Positions 45,651-55,410 are shown, counted from the stretch's first letter. The stretch is 64,000 nucleotides of DNA from JAFGTX01 sp942492225 (GCA_942492225.1 CALODS010000024.1:25554-89553); one strand, 5' to 3'. Program-made: numbers and translations. Notes: generated by a model not told the origin, from the sequence alone.

Positions 45651-45935
45651 GAAGTTAGATTGATTTGTTTGAAACATTCTCTTAGTCGTTACAAATACAC
45701 AATAATCTCACCTAACTAGCAATTTATAAATGAATATAAAATCAAATTATCACAATTCAACAGCCACTCTAATAACAATCCAAATCAATATACATCAACA
45801 CCACCACAACGATATATAATACGAAATAATCCTAATCATATTAATCGCCACGCAAAAATCAATGTGAAAATTTCAATAAATCAAATACATAAACTAAAGT
45901 ATTCATTTATATCTCCAATACCTCAAGATAATTTC
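45651..45935 (-). repeat. Cassette family D, copy 1 (decayed)
   Basis: No ORF. The left end (GAAGTTAGATTGATTTGTTT) and right end (TTCATTTATATCTCC, then CCTCAAGATAATTTCAGC) match the neighbouring coding cassette at 45223. The internal part is more altered, and the ribosome site and start are lost. Confidence 0.65.
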
Positions 45936-46062
45936 AGCTAACGTTTCCGTGATTCGCGATCGTGCCTGCTAATCTTCCAATCTCTATTAATCAACCACCT
46001 ATGTAAATCGAACCACAACACTCTATCAGAAGACTGGCATGTCGCTAATCATCGTGTTATGC
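45936..46062 (-). repeat. attC site 49, class G
   Basis: Boxes AGCTAAC and GTTATGC, arms TGCC/GGCA. It terminates the LRR cassette. Confidence 0.88.
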
Positions 46063-46075
46063 GTAGGTTTTGAAT

Positions 46076-47638
46076 TTATTCAACCACCCATATTTCATGG
46101 TCCAAAACTTCTCCAACTTTTATAGCACCTTCTGTTTCAGATGTATAAATATGATGATAATTTACATCTAAATAACTTAGTTTTTTTAACTTCAACAAAT
46201 CACTGATATCTCTGACTTGATTCGATTCTCCATCTAGATATATCTCTTCCAAATTTACTAACTCATCCAACGCATTCAAATTTTCAATATTCAATATATT
46301 TTTCTCGAAATTTATTTCCTGTAATTTAGTATTTTCCTCTATTCCATCTAAGGATTCAATTTTACATTTTCTACAATTCAGCACTCTTAAGTTATTAAAC
46401 CGATTTATCCCTTCCAATGTACTAATTGGATTGCCTGTAAGATATAATTCTTCTATAAAAGAGTTTATTTCTAAGTCATTTATATCTGTAATGTCATTAA
46501 ATGCAATGATTAATCTCATCATGTTTTCATTTGTCTTGGTTGCATTTATTGTTTTTATCTTATTACCATATAAGTTCAAATATCTTAAGTGATCTAATGC
46601 AAACAACTCATCTACATTCTCAATATTATTCTCACTTAAATCTAAATAAAAAATATTATCGAAGTATCCCATTCCTGTAATATCACTGATATCATAATTC
46701 ATTAACTCTAAGCGTCCTTTAAGCCTTGTCGCTTCATAAATGGATATTTCTCCATCTTTATTTATATCTATTTTATGATCCAATAGTACTCTTTTTAATT
46801 TGGCGTCTTTGAATTCAATCGCCTCGGATGATGCTAATGCTTCTTCATCAATCAGCGCTCTGTCTCCCCATGCTTCATAGGGCATATGCCTTCCCGTCTC
46901 CTCGTCTTTTCTACCAACATAAAATTCCGACCCCACATATCCGCAGAAGACAGTATCTTCACTTTCACCAATTAATGGATTCCCCTCTAAATTTAAGGTT
47001 TTAAACTCTCTTGTAATATCTAATAAGGGGGTTATGTCTTCTATCTTCGAATCTGAAAGACCTACTTTTGTTAGTTTATCCTGTCTATCAAGTAATGGAG
47101 TGACATCTGAAACTTCTGATCCTCTCAAGGATATATACAGTAAATTTTCCAGCCCCATTAGTGGTGAAATGTCTGTAACATTGCTTTTACTCATTCCAAA
47201 TTGCTTCATCACTTTAAAAGCCTCTATGCCTTCAATTGATTCCATTTTTTCATAACCATTTAGTTCCACTGCTAATCTAGTACTATGCGTAAGAAGAGCT
47301 TCAATTTCATACTCACTGTATTCGTCATCGCCATTTAAATCGAACCCACGGTGCTTTAAATTATATTTAAAATATTTGTCAGGAATATAAACAATTGGAC
47401 TTGTATCGTTTTCAACTCTTAATGATAAAATCTTATCTTGTTCTTTTTTCGCATCAAAGTAATCCGGTATGGAAAGTACTCCGACGAATAAAATAGATAA
47501 TCCTAACGCTATAAGTGATCCTTTCATTTTTTTAAAATTAGATTTACGTTGATTTTCATCCAACTTTCTCTCTTCTACTATCTTTTCTAATGGATCTTTT
47601 TCTTTACTATCCAATATATATTCCTCACTTTTCTTCAT
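46076..47638 (-). CDS. Membrane-anchored leucine-rich-repeat protein with EF-hand-like loops
   Basis: 520 residues. One membrane segment at about 40-58 (GSLIALGLSILFVGVLSI). Two calcium-loop-like motifs (DLNGDDEYSEYEIEAL and DINKDGEISIYEATRL) each precede a run of SDS22/internalin-type repeats (IFYLDLSENNIENVDELFAL, LRYLNLYGNKIKTI, LRVLNCRKCKIESLDGI). Such proteins bind partners at the cell surface and have no catalytic site. No convincing Shine-Dalgarno lies before the ATG. One of the longest cassette genes. Confidence 0.85.
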   Translation of the reverse strand: MKKSEEYILDSKEKDPLEKIVEERKLDENQRKSNFKKMKGSLIALGLSILFVGVLSIPDYFDAKKEQDKILSLRVENDTSPIVYIPDKYFKYNLKHRGFDLNGDDEYSEYEIEALLTHSTRLAVELNGYEKMESIEGIEAFKVMKQFGMSKSNVTDISPLMGLENLLYISLRGSEVSDVTPLLDRQDKLTKVGLSDSKIEDITPLLDITREFKTLNLEGNPLIGESEDTVFCGYVGSEFYVGRKDEETGRHMPYEAWGDRALIDEEALASSEAIEFKDAKLKRVLLDHKIDINKDGEISIYEATRLKGRLELMNYDISDITGMGYFDNIFYLDLSENNIENVDELFALDHLRYLNLYGNKIKTINATKTNENMMRLIIAFNDITDINDLEINSFIEELYLTGNPISTLEGINRFNNLRVLNCRKCKIESLDGIEENTKLQEINFEKNILNIENLNALDELVNLEEIYLDGESNQVRDISDLLKLKKLSYLDVNYHHIYTSETEGAIKVGEVLDHEIWVVE

Positions 47639-47666
47639 TTACTATCAAAACTAATTCAAAACTTGC

Positions 47667-47795
47667 GCATAACGTTCTCGTGATTCGCGATCGTGCCTTT
47701 CATATAATCACCTAAAAGAAACTCAACAACTAACTCTAAATTTCCGCGGAATACTCGAAGTAATGACTGGCATGTCGCTAATCAGCGTGTTAGGC
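47667..47795 (-). repeat. attC site 50, class G
   Basis: Boxes GCATAAC and GTTAGGC, with AACGTTCTCG after the left box. It terminates the diverged family A relative. Confidence 0.86.
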
Positions 47796-48059
47796 GAAGT
47801 TCTCGTTAAAGATGAGGAATTTCAACGCTGTTCATCCGTCCTTATGCTAGACAAGTCATGATTTGCGAGGGATAAATAACGCTAACTATGAAACGCAACT
47901 TAATTTCAATAGCCAAAATTCCTAAACCTACAACTCTGAATAATAACTATCCCTAAATGTTAATGTAATACTCAACGTCAATCTTAACCAATTCATAAGT
48001 AAAAAATATCTTAATCAGCAAAAAAACGTCCGAGCAAAGTCTACCTTGCCAAGAATTTC
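47796..48059 (-). repeat. Diverged relative of family A, non-coding
   Basis: Only the left 75 bases clearly match family A (TTAAAGATGAGGAAT, GTCCTTATGCTAGACAAGTC). The rest has drifted or been replaced. It has GTTAGGC boxes, unlike the GTTATGT of all true family A copies. No ORF. Confidence 0.5.
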
Positions 48060-48185
48060 GCCTAACGTTTCCGTGATTCGCGACGTACCTGTAAATCTTC
48101 TAATCTTTATAAATCAAACACCTAACTAAATCCTCCCGCAACACCCTATCATAAGAATGGAATGTTGCTAATCATCGTGTTATGT
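48060..48185 (-). repeat. attC site 51, class T (family A type)
   Basis: Boxes GCCTAAC and GTTATGT. Left arm GCGACGTACC. It terminates cassette A4. Confidence 0.87.
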
Positions 48186-48457
48186 GAAGTTCTAACAGCT
48201 AAACTTGAGGAATATAAATAGAAGTCTTCCTGTCCTCATGCTAGACGAGTCATAAATTTGCTCGAAATATTATATCCTCACTTAACATCTAAAACCTCTT
48301 TACAATTACCGCATATCAGTAATAATAATGAACCGAAAAAAGCGTTCCTATAATAAAACTATCAACTACGTTAGCACTTAAATCTCAATGCATATAATAA
48401 CCAAACTGGATTAAATCCTTAACTTTTTCGGGCAAATTTCGTCAGCAAAGGAATTTC
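48186..48457 (-). repeat. Non-coding cassette family A, copy 4
   Basis: Near-identical to copy 1 at 6668. TATAAT on the minus strand is at 48269-48274. As at 6668, it is followed by a family B cassette, so the A-B pair exists twice. Confidence 0.72.
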
Positions 48458-48587
48458 ACATAACGTTTCCGCGGTTCGCGATCGTTCCACAGCTCGATAT
48501 TCACGAAACACTTCGCAAATATCTCCTCTAATTATATATCTACGAACTCGTTCGCCAATCGGAATGTCGTGAACCGTCGTGTTAGCT
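48458..48587 (-). repeat. attC site 52, class V
   Basis: Boxes ACATAAC and GTTAGCT. It differs from site 2 at only a few positions. It terminates cassette B2. Confidence 0.87.
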
Positions 48588-48931
48588 GAAGTTAACCGAA
48601 AGATACCAACCACATTCATGACTAAATCAATCTTCTGCCGTAAACTAAGTTTATCATTTAGCACCAGTATATGGATATAATAATGCTGATAGTTTAGCTT
48701 TTTTTAATATTTGATAGTCGCCTCGCAAGTTGCGCGGAAGTTAGTTTTTCGCAACACTCAATATAATATCAATATATATACTTCCTAATAGAGTTAATGA
48801 ACTAACTGCTGCAAATGCAAACTTTGCAATGCAACGCCATTAGTCCATTATAAAAAACACATAAATAATTAGTATCTACTAAAATACAAAAAAGTCTGCA
48901 GCGCAACCTAAATGACGTCTCGGGGAATTTC
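48588..48931 (-). repeat. Non-coding cassette family B, copy 2
   Basis: Nearly identical to copy 1 at 7071 over its whole length. A minus-strand frame of 81 codons here crosses the attC and is not conserved. Confidence 0.74.
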
Positions 48932-49061
48932 AGCTAACGTTTCCGCGGTTCGCGATCGTTCCCTGTTTATCTTTAACTCTCTATAACATAACCATGCACT
49001 ATAAATCCTCGCAACACAGTTAATCACCAACATGGGAATGTCGCTAACCGTCGTGTTAGCT
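48932..49061 (-). repeat. attC site 53, class C
   Basis: Boxes AGCTAAC and GTTAGCT, arms CGGTT/AACCG, TTCCC/GGGAA. It terminates the cassette of 49076. Confidence 0.88.
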
Positions 49062-49075
49062 GAAGTTTATAAAGG

Positions 49076-50140
49076 TTATATATGGCTTAACCTTTCAATC
49101 AGTATTTTTATTATATAATCTGATTTATGAATAGATAATTCAATTTCTTCTTCCATATCTTGCATTTCTTCGTATTCATGAGCAATTCTATTTAAATGTG
49201 ATGTTATCTCATATATCTCAGATTTTAACTCCTCAGATATTATTTCGTTATTAATCAAAGATATCATCCTACGAATTCCAAGTCTTTTTATATTTTTATC
49301 TTTATCAATCTCACTATTTGAACTATAAGACAATTTTGCTATTAAATTTTCGATAATATATCTATTCTTTAAACATTTTATAAGCTGATCTTCGTTCTTT
49401 ATTTTTACGGTATTGTTACTTTCATCATAATCAATACTTGAAAAATTTTTACTTAAACCATTTCTCCTACTATCAGATTTTAACATATTTGAAATCGCAT
49501 GTTTTATATCGACTATTTCAGTATCATTTCTTTTAACTAGACTTTTAGCTGTATAGTTTGAAAATATCGGCACAAACACCAATGTTGTTAGTATCAGCGC
49601 AACATATAATAAAATACTATTAAAGTCTAAATCAGTTGTTGTTAAACTGATAGAACCATCAATAGTGTAATAAATCAATGTTACAGTAGCTAAAGTTATT
49701 GCAACTGAAAGAGTTATTGAACCTCTGTCATCTTCATAAAGAGATACTCTACCCTGACTTTCTTGATTCAATGTCAATAATTCATATTCAATTTCCGATA
49801 GTAGCGACTTCTTATCATTTTCATTTAAATGATCGTTTTCATATATTTTCGCGTACACCATTGTCATAATAGTCTTAGCATTGTATCGCAAGTTTCCATT
49901 TCTTATTTTACTGAATCCTTCTATTAGGATATTTAAATCTACATGTTTTATGCTAATATTTGACAGACAGTTTCTAATAATAATAGTAACAATTTCATCA
50001 GTCAATCTAATAGTTTCCTTATCAAGTTCTTTTGATTTTCGTCTTTCTTGAACTAATGCAATACCTAAAGTTATTACTAATGATACAACTCCCAGAATAA
50101 CGCTACTTTGCTTAATAATATTTGTAACTAAATTTTCCAT
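49076..50140 (-). CDS. Membrane protein with cytosolic helical domain, hypothetical
   Basis: 354 residues from ATG 50140 (AAAGGAGAGAG upstream). The frame starting in the attC is rejected. Membrane segments lie at about 12-30 (SSVILGVVSLVITLGIALV), 148-165 (ITLSVAITLATVTLIYY) and 176-195 (SILLYVALILTTLVFVPIF). The rest is helical and charged, with an acidic coiled-coil-like C-terminus. No family recognised. Confidence 0.75.
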   Translation of the reverse strand: MENLVTNIIKQSSVILGVVSLVITLGIALVQERRKSKELDKETIRLTDEIVTIIIRNCLSNISIKHVDLNILIEGFSKIRNGNLRYNAKTIMTMVYAKIYENDHLNENDKKSLLSEIEYELLTLNQESQGRVSLYEDDRGSITLSVAITLATVTLIYYTIDGSISLTTTDLDFNSILLYVALILTTLVFVPIFSNYTAKSLVKRNDTEIVDIKHAISNMLKSDSRRNGLSKNFSSIDYDESNNTVKIKNEDQLIKCLKNRYIIENLIAKLSYSSNSEIDKDKNIKRLGIRRMISLINNEIISEELKSEIYEITSHLNRIAHEYEEMQDMEEEIELSIHKSDYIIKILIERLSHI

Positions 50141-50161
50141 TCTCTCTCCTTTATAAATTTC

Positions 50162-50289
50162 AGCTAACGTTTCCGTGATTCGCGATCGTTCCTTATTCAT
50201 CTTCCAATCTCTATAAAATAAACACCTATCTCAATAGCCACACAACACTCAATTCTACGAATGGAATGTTGCTAATCATCGTGTTATGC
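50162..50289 (-). repeat. attC site 54, class T
   Basis: Boxes AGCTAAC and GTTATGC. It terminates the twice-frameshifted lipoprotein cassette. Confidence 0.88.
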
Positions 50290-50311
50290 GAAGTATTTAG
50301 GGTTTTTTAAA

Positions 50312-51743
50312 CTATTTTTCAAACAAACTTTTCTTTTTTGCTAAGTCAAATATTTCACTTCCTGATTTATCTTCTATCTCAAAATGACCAGTTGTTACGA
50401 ACAACATATACTCCCTCTTATTTGCAAAAGTATCTAGATAATGAAAAGCATCATTTTCTACTCTATTCCAATACCTGTTTGATTGATAATCTCCAGTACT
50501 CTTACTGTCATCCCTGTAGCCATGTTCAGTTAATCTGTTCTGTTTAAATAGTTCTTTAGCAACTTTTCTTTCTTCATTATTCAGATCATAAAAGTAAGTC
50601 ATCACAACTATTCTTGTATTTCCATTTTTCTTATCTACAAGTCTATGGATTCTTTTAATTACTTTTCCTAATACCTCTTTGTTAATTTCATCACCTTCGT
50701 TTAGGAAGTAATTCAAAGTGATATCATATTGTTCTCTGTATATATCACCTAAGAAATATAATTCATTATTTTCTATTTTTTTGACATTTCAAAAGAATTC
50801 TTTTCGTTTCTAGATCTATCTTTGGGTATTGAAACTTGTGCAATATAGTCACTGGCACCTTCTTCATCAATAATACGTTCCACTTCTTTTGACATATACT
50901 GCTGTGCCATAAGTCTGAGGTACATATCATCATTAACCATAGCTTCAAAATAAAGTTCAGGGTGATTTTCAGGTATTACAAATGCAATTGCATTTTTATG
51001 TCGTGCTCCACTAATTGTTTTAAATTTTTCTTTATACTTTACCTCTAAAAGCTCTAGCATATCTTCATTATCTTCGTTAAAATCTATAGTATCTCCATAG
51101 TCATAACGGCTTCTCACAATAGACTCAATGCCTTCATATTTACTACTATAGGATTGATTCAAGTCATCACTAGAAACTTTATCCGATTTAGATATAGATA
51201 ACGTAAATCAATATTATGGATACCACTGACTTTTAATTGAGGTTTCAGAATACCACCCCAATAGTATCCAAACTTTGTTTTAAATAATTTTTTTTCCAAT
51301 CTGACTGGATCTAGATAATGTATTACATCAATATTGAATGACTTTACATATTCTTTTAAGTCATCATAAACATCTTCGTACTCAATCTCTCCATCACGCA
51401 TTTTTTGTAATGTTAGATTATAAAATTCTATATTTGTGTCGACGTATAATGGTAATTCTGCATGTTCTCTATATTCCTTTTGAAGTCGCTCTTGGAAATA
51501 TGCATTCAACTCATCCGACGTATCACCATAATCCTGGTAATACAAATCACCTCCGTAATGCTTTTTCATTGCTTCTTCAATAGTAATTCTAGGTATTTCT
51601 ACTATCTCTATTTCTTCTTCAACTACTTCTATTTCAATATCATTATTTGATTCAACGTCTAATGCATCACCACTTGAACAACCAACAAATAACAATAATA
51701 AAGACACAATTAAAGATATATATTTTTGCTTATTACATTTCAC
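50312..51743 (-). pseudogene. Large lipoprotein, two frameshifts
   Basis: GTG at 51743 follows GGAGG. The first frame has a lipobox (LLLLFVGC) and runs to a TGA at 51159. The second frame, opening upstream of that stop as SISKSDKVSSDDLNQSYSSK, ends at 50773 where TCAAAAAAATAG closes it. The third continues from that A7 run as KIENNELYFLGDIYREQYD to 50312. Joined, the product is about 476 residues and resembles the lipoprotein at 41018. The two one-base slips may be decay or sequencing errors. Confidence 0.8.
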
Positions 51744-51778
51744 ACCTTAACCTCCATTGTTTTAACCTTAAATATTTC

Positions 51779-51906
51779 GCATAACGTTCCCGTGATTCGC
51801 GATCGTTCCTGTTCATCTTCTAAGTACTCTAAATCAAATCACTTATCTTCATCTCAACAATACACTCTATCCTAAGAATGGAATGTCGCTAATCAGCGTG
51901 TTAGGC
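51779..51906 (-). repeat. attC site 55, class T
   Basis: Boxes GCATAAC and GTTAGGC. Right arm AATCAGCG. It terminates the HEPN-like cassette at 51911. Confidence 0.88.
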
Positions 51907-51910
51907 GAAG

Positions 51911-52669
51911 TTATTTATTAGCATTATCAAGACCTAATTCTTTAGCTATATGAATTAATTCTTCCTCAGATGAGCCATTCATCGTCCTGTTTGCCTTATC
52001 CTTGAGGATTGGTGACAATATTTTTAGAATATCAAACACACCTGAGGACATTACCTCATTTTGTTTTTTAAAAAACTCAGTATATTTACCGAATTCTTTT
52101 TCAATTTCATTACTCAGTTGACTATCACTAACATTAAGATTCCCACGCCTGCTTAGAAATGATAATCCAGATAACATGAACCAATCATCATCATGGAAAT
52201 CACCTTCATGAACAATATGATTTCGATATTTTCTTAAACTACTTGTGTTTGATTTTAAATCAGTAAGTATCTTTAAAATATCATCAGGTAATAATGTTTT
52301 ATGTTTGCCTGTTAATTTATTAAATGAACAATCTTTTTCATTTAATTGTAAACCAAGAATAGTATTTATAAGATTTGCCAATTTATCCAACATAGAAATA
52401 GAACAAACATGATAATTTTCTATATGATACTTTAAATACTCGTCTTCTAAAATTTCCCTATCATCAAAAAAAGTTTTATCTGGGATATTCTCAATCAAAC
52501 TAAAAATCAAACTCATTCTTTCAAATGAATTATATACTAACATTGAATCTCTAAATAAATCAGAAAACTCACGATCCAATTTATTCATATCGTATCCAAG
52601 CATTTTCTTTTTTATAACAAAGGCCATTGCTCCATGCATATAATGCTGATAATTATCATACTCGCTCAT
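51911..52669 (-). CDS. HEPN-like protein (Cthe_2314/abortive-infection type)
   Basis: 252 residues, all-helical. SLRKYRNHIVHEGDF contains RNHIVH at 149-154, the RNxxxH motif of HEPN ribonucleases, preceded by the long helices usual for the fold (ISMLDKLANLINTILGLQL). HEPN proteins act in toxin-antitoxin and abortive-infection systems, but many family members are poorly studied. No antitoxin gene shares its cassette. A GGGAG ribosome site precedes the ATG. Confidence 0.78.
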   Translation of the reverse strand: MSEYDNYQHYMHGAMAFVIKKKMLGYDMNKLDREFSDLFRDSMLVYNSFERMSLIFSLIENIPDKTFFDDREILEDEYLKYHIENYHVCSISMLDKLANLINTILGLQLNEKDCSFNKLTGKHKTLLPDDILKILTDLKSNTSSLRKYRNHIVHEGDFHDDDWFMLSGLSFLSRRGNLNVSDSQLSNEIEKEFGKYTEFFKKQNEVMSSGVFDILKILSPILKDKANRTMNGSSEEELIHIAKELGLDNANK

Positions 52670-52693
52670 AATTTCTCCCTAATAAATAATTTC

Positions 52694-52823
52694 GCCTAAC
52701 GTTCCCGCGGTTCACGATCGTTCCTTAGCTCGATATTCACGAAACACTTCGCAAACAACGCTTCTAAATACCTATCTCCAAACCCGTTCGCCAATCGGAA
52801 TGTCGTGAACCGTCGTGTTAGCT
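52694..52823 (-). repeat. attC site 56, class V
   Basis: Boxes GCCTAAC and GTTAGCT. Left arm GGTTCACGATCG. It terminates cassette B3 and is nearly identical to site 68. Confidence 0.87.
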
Positions 52824-53165
52824 GAAGTTAACCGAAAAATACCAACCACATTCACGACCAAAACAATCGTTTGCCGTAATCTTAGTTTATCATTTAGCAC
52901 CAGTATATGGATATAACAATGCTGATATTTTAGCCTTTTTTAATATCTGATAGTCGCCTCGCAAGTTGCGCGGAAGTTAGATTTCCGGAACAATCTATGT
53001 AATACCAATATATATATCCCCTAATATAGTTAATGAACTAACCACCGCAAATGCAAAGTCTGCAATACAACGCCATTAGTTCATTATAAAAACACATTAA
53101 TAATCAATATCTACTAAAATACAAAAAGTCTGCAGCGCAACCTAAATAACTTCTCGGGGAATTTC
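52824..53165 (-). repeat. Non-coding cassette family B, copy 3
   Basis: Full-length match to the other B copies, closest to the copy at 60707 at its left end. The CGCAAGTTGCG hairpin is kept. No ORF. Confidence 0.74.
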
Positions 53166-53295
53166 AGCTAACGTTCCCGCGGTTCGCGATCGTTCCCTAC
53201 CAATCATTCATACTCTATAACTTAATCACTCACTACAAATCCACACAAAAAAGTCAATCACCAATATGGGAATGTCGCTAACCGTCGTGTTAGGT
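53166..53295 (-). repeat. attC site 57, class C
   Basis: Boxes AGCTAAC and GTTAGGT, arms CGGTT/AACCG. It terminates the cassette of 53317. Confidence 0.88.
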
Positions 53296-53316
53296 GAAGA
53301 TTTTTTCGTGTTTACA

Positions 53317-53853
53317 CTATTTAGATTTATTTAGAATACTTAAGGTTTTATCTGCAACTTGTATGTATTTCTTTGCATCTATAAATTCGAAATCTGCATC
53401 CATCCCATGAGTAACCCTATTTCTTAGCTTCCTCAAATCCATTACACGTCCAATAAGTTCATTATCAAAATTAGGAATATCTTTAAGATAGTTTTCTAGT
53501 GCACTAGAACTAAAACGTGCCCTTACAGCTGTTCCTTGAACTAATCCTAACTCTACACATGCAATTTCAATGGCTGTCCATGATTCCATAATTGCTGCAC
53601 GTGGACTTATTTCTGCAATTTCAAGCATTTCTGCCAACCATCCTGCACTCTCTTTTGATGGCTCTACATAATCATCTGATATACGTAATTCAACTTCTCG
53701 CATTTCTTCTTCAAACATCATTTTTGCTACTGATGTTTCAACACTAGTTATCCTTCTAAGTGCTTTACTAAAGTCATTCCTAAATAAAAACATAGCAGTA
53801 ATTACCACCAATGGCCATATTGTTATGTCTAAGATCTTAATTATATTTTCCAT
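53317..53853 (-). CDS. Membrane-anchored HEPN-like protein
   Basis: 178 residues from ATG 53853 (AGGGAG upstream). A single membrane segment (ITIWPLVVITAMFLF, about 10-24) is followed by a helical domain. MDLRKLRNRVTHGMDADFEF carries RNRVTH at 144-149, the HEPN RNxxxH motif, and SWTAIEIACVELG precedes it as in DUF4145-type proteins. Membrane tethering suggests that it senses damage or infection at the envelope. That role is inference. Confidence 0.75.
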   Translation of the reverse strand: MENIIKILDITIWPLVVITAMFLFRNDFSKALRRITSVETSVAKMMFEEEMREVELRISDDYVEPSKESAGWLAEMLEIAEISPRAAIMESWTAIEIACVELGLVQGTAVRARFSSSALENYLKDIPNFDNELIGRVMDLRKLRNRVTHGMDADFEFIDAKKYIQVADKTLSILNKSK

Positions 53854-53881
53854 CATTATCTCCCTATAAGAAAAAAATTTC

Positions 53882-54008
53882 ACCTAACGTTTCCGTGATT
53901 CGCGACGTTCCTGTTCATCTTCTAATCTCAATAAATTAAATCACCTATGTAAATCTCAGCGCAACACACTATCCTAAGAATGGAATGTCGCTAATCAGCG
54001 TGTTATAC
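53882..54008 (-). repeat. attC site 58, class T
   Basis: Boxes ACCTAAC and GTTATAC. It terminates the second S41-like cassette. Confidence 0.88.
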
Positions 54009-54018
54009 GACGTTTCTT

Positions 54019-55248
54019 TTAATGTTTTATGACATACTCAAAATAAGGATTTCTTTCAAATCTAAAGTCATCAATTGACTTAACTATCAATACATCAGGC
54101 ATAATCGCATTATGATTATAGCCTGGATAATCATCAAAGGAAGTTATTGCAACACCTATTTTCACATTTTTATTAGGAGTATTTATTTGCGCCCGATTAC
54201 CAAACATCCGCGGACTACCACCAGTTGGTTCACCTATTAATTTTGCCGACGTAAATCTTTTTAGAATTGCTGCCGCATTTGTACCTGCTGAGTAGTTTTG
54301 ATTATCAATAATCACAAACAACCCACCTTCTCTGTTTAAATCACTCCGAGATATATTATCAAAGAAAATTTTAAAGTATTTTGAATTTCCACCTAAGTTT
54401 AAACTTAAATCAATTATCATCTTTTCTACATCATGTGATTCTATGAATGACCAAAGTTCTTTATTAAAATCCTCTACTGATAATGAATCGTCTTCATAAC
54501 ACTTATTGTAATTCAAAATAATAACTTTGTTCTTAGAATCATATTCATAATTGTAATTCAATACGCCTCTATGTTTACTTGACCATTTAAAGTTCTTTCG
54601 TAAATCATCAACTTTTTCTTTACTAACTACAGGTATAGTATAATTAGAAAAAATACCCCCATCTTCATTTTTCACATTTAATTCTAAGTCATTTGAATTA
54701 GATAACAGACCTGAGTACTTGTAATAGTCAAAACGTGTCAGCATACTCTCTGTTAAAAACTCTTCGAAGTATTCGTTCTCAGCTGAACAATAATTCGAAA
54801 TTCTTTCAATAACTTCATTCACATTTATTCCGTTAATATTAACAACCTTTTGATACTTTAAATCTTCATATTCTTGTATTGCATCAATTACATACAAATT
54901 ATTATTTATTATTTTAAATCTTACTGGATAAAAATCATCCGACAAATATTCACTCCACATTAATGATGTATGTCCATCTTTCATGTCAGTAATTATAGTT
55001 GCAAGTTCAAAAATAACTTGTTCATCACTCAGTTCATTACATCTATTCAATAAGTCGTTAAAGTTCATTTTGAAATCTTCTTTAGAAACTACCCTGTAAG
55101 GATTAGGATGTAATCTCTCAATCTCAGAAATTATATAATCAAAATCTTCACTCCACATTTTCTTATTATTTTCTTTCAGAGAATAATCATATCCTATATA
55201 AATAATAATCAATAAAATTACCAGTATTATTGTTAGTCTTCTATTCAT
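54019..55248 (-). CDS. S41-like peptidase, copy 2
   Basis: 409 residues, same length and plan as the product at 38565 but clearly diverged. N-terminal membrane anchor (TIILVILLIIIYIGYDYSL). The protease part has KMIIDLSLNLGGNSKYFKIF, IIDNQNYSAGTNAAAILKR (serine in NYSAGT) and GEPTGGSPRM. Both cassettes use GTTATAC boxes, so this is an old cassette duplication. TAAGGAGGGAG precedes the ATG. Confidence 0.87.
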   Translation of the reverse strand: MNRRLTIILVILLIIIYIGYDYSLKENNKKMWSEDFDYIISEIERLHPNPYRVVSKEDFKMNFNDLLNRCNELSDEQVIFELATIITDMKDGHTSLMWSEYLSDDFYPVRFKIINNNLYVIDAIQEYEDLKYQKVVNINGINVNEVIERISNYCSAENEYFEEFLTESMLTRFDYYKYSGLLSNSNDLELNVKNEDGGIFSNYTIPVVSKEKVDDLRKNFKWSSKHRGVLNYNYEYDSKNKVIILNYNKCYEDDSLSVEDFNKELWSFIESHDVEKMIIDLSLNLGGNSKYFKIFFDNISRSDLNREGGLFVIIDNQNYSAGTNAAAILKRFTSAKLIGEPTGGSPRMFGNRAQINTPNKNVKIGVAITSFDDYPGYNHNAIMPDVLIVKSIDDFRFERNPYFEYVIKH

Positions 55249-55283
55249 ACTCCCTCCTTAGCGTATTAATTAAAAGTAATGTC

Positions 55284-55410
55284 GTATAACGTTTCCGTGA
55301 TTCGCGATCGTGCCTGTTCATCTTCTACTCTCTATAAATCAAACATTTATGTAACTCCCATCGCAACACTCTATCCAATGACTGGCATGTCGCTAATCAG
55401 CGTGTTAGAT
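55284..55410 (-). repeat. attC site 59, class G
   Basis: Boxes GTATAAC and GTTAGAT, arms TGCC/GGCA. It terminates the SH3 cassette. Confidence 0.88.

Noticed and set aside
48419..48664. 81-codon minus-strand ORF
   Set aside because: It spans an attC and both neighbouring non-coding bodies and is not kept in the other B copies.
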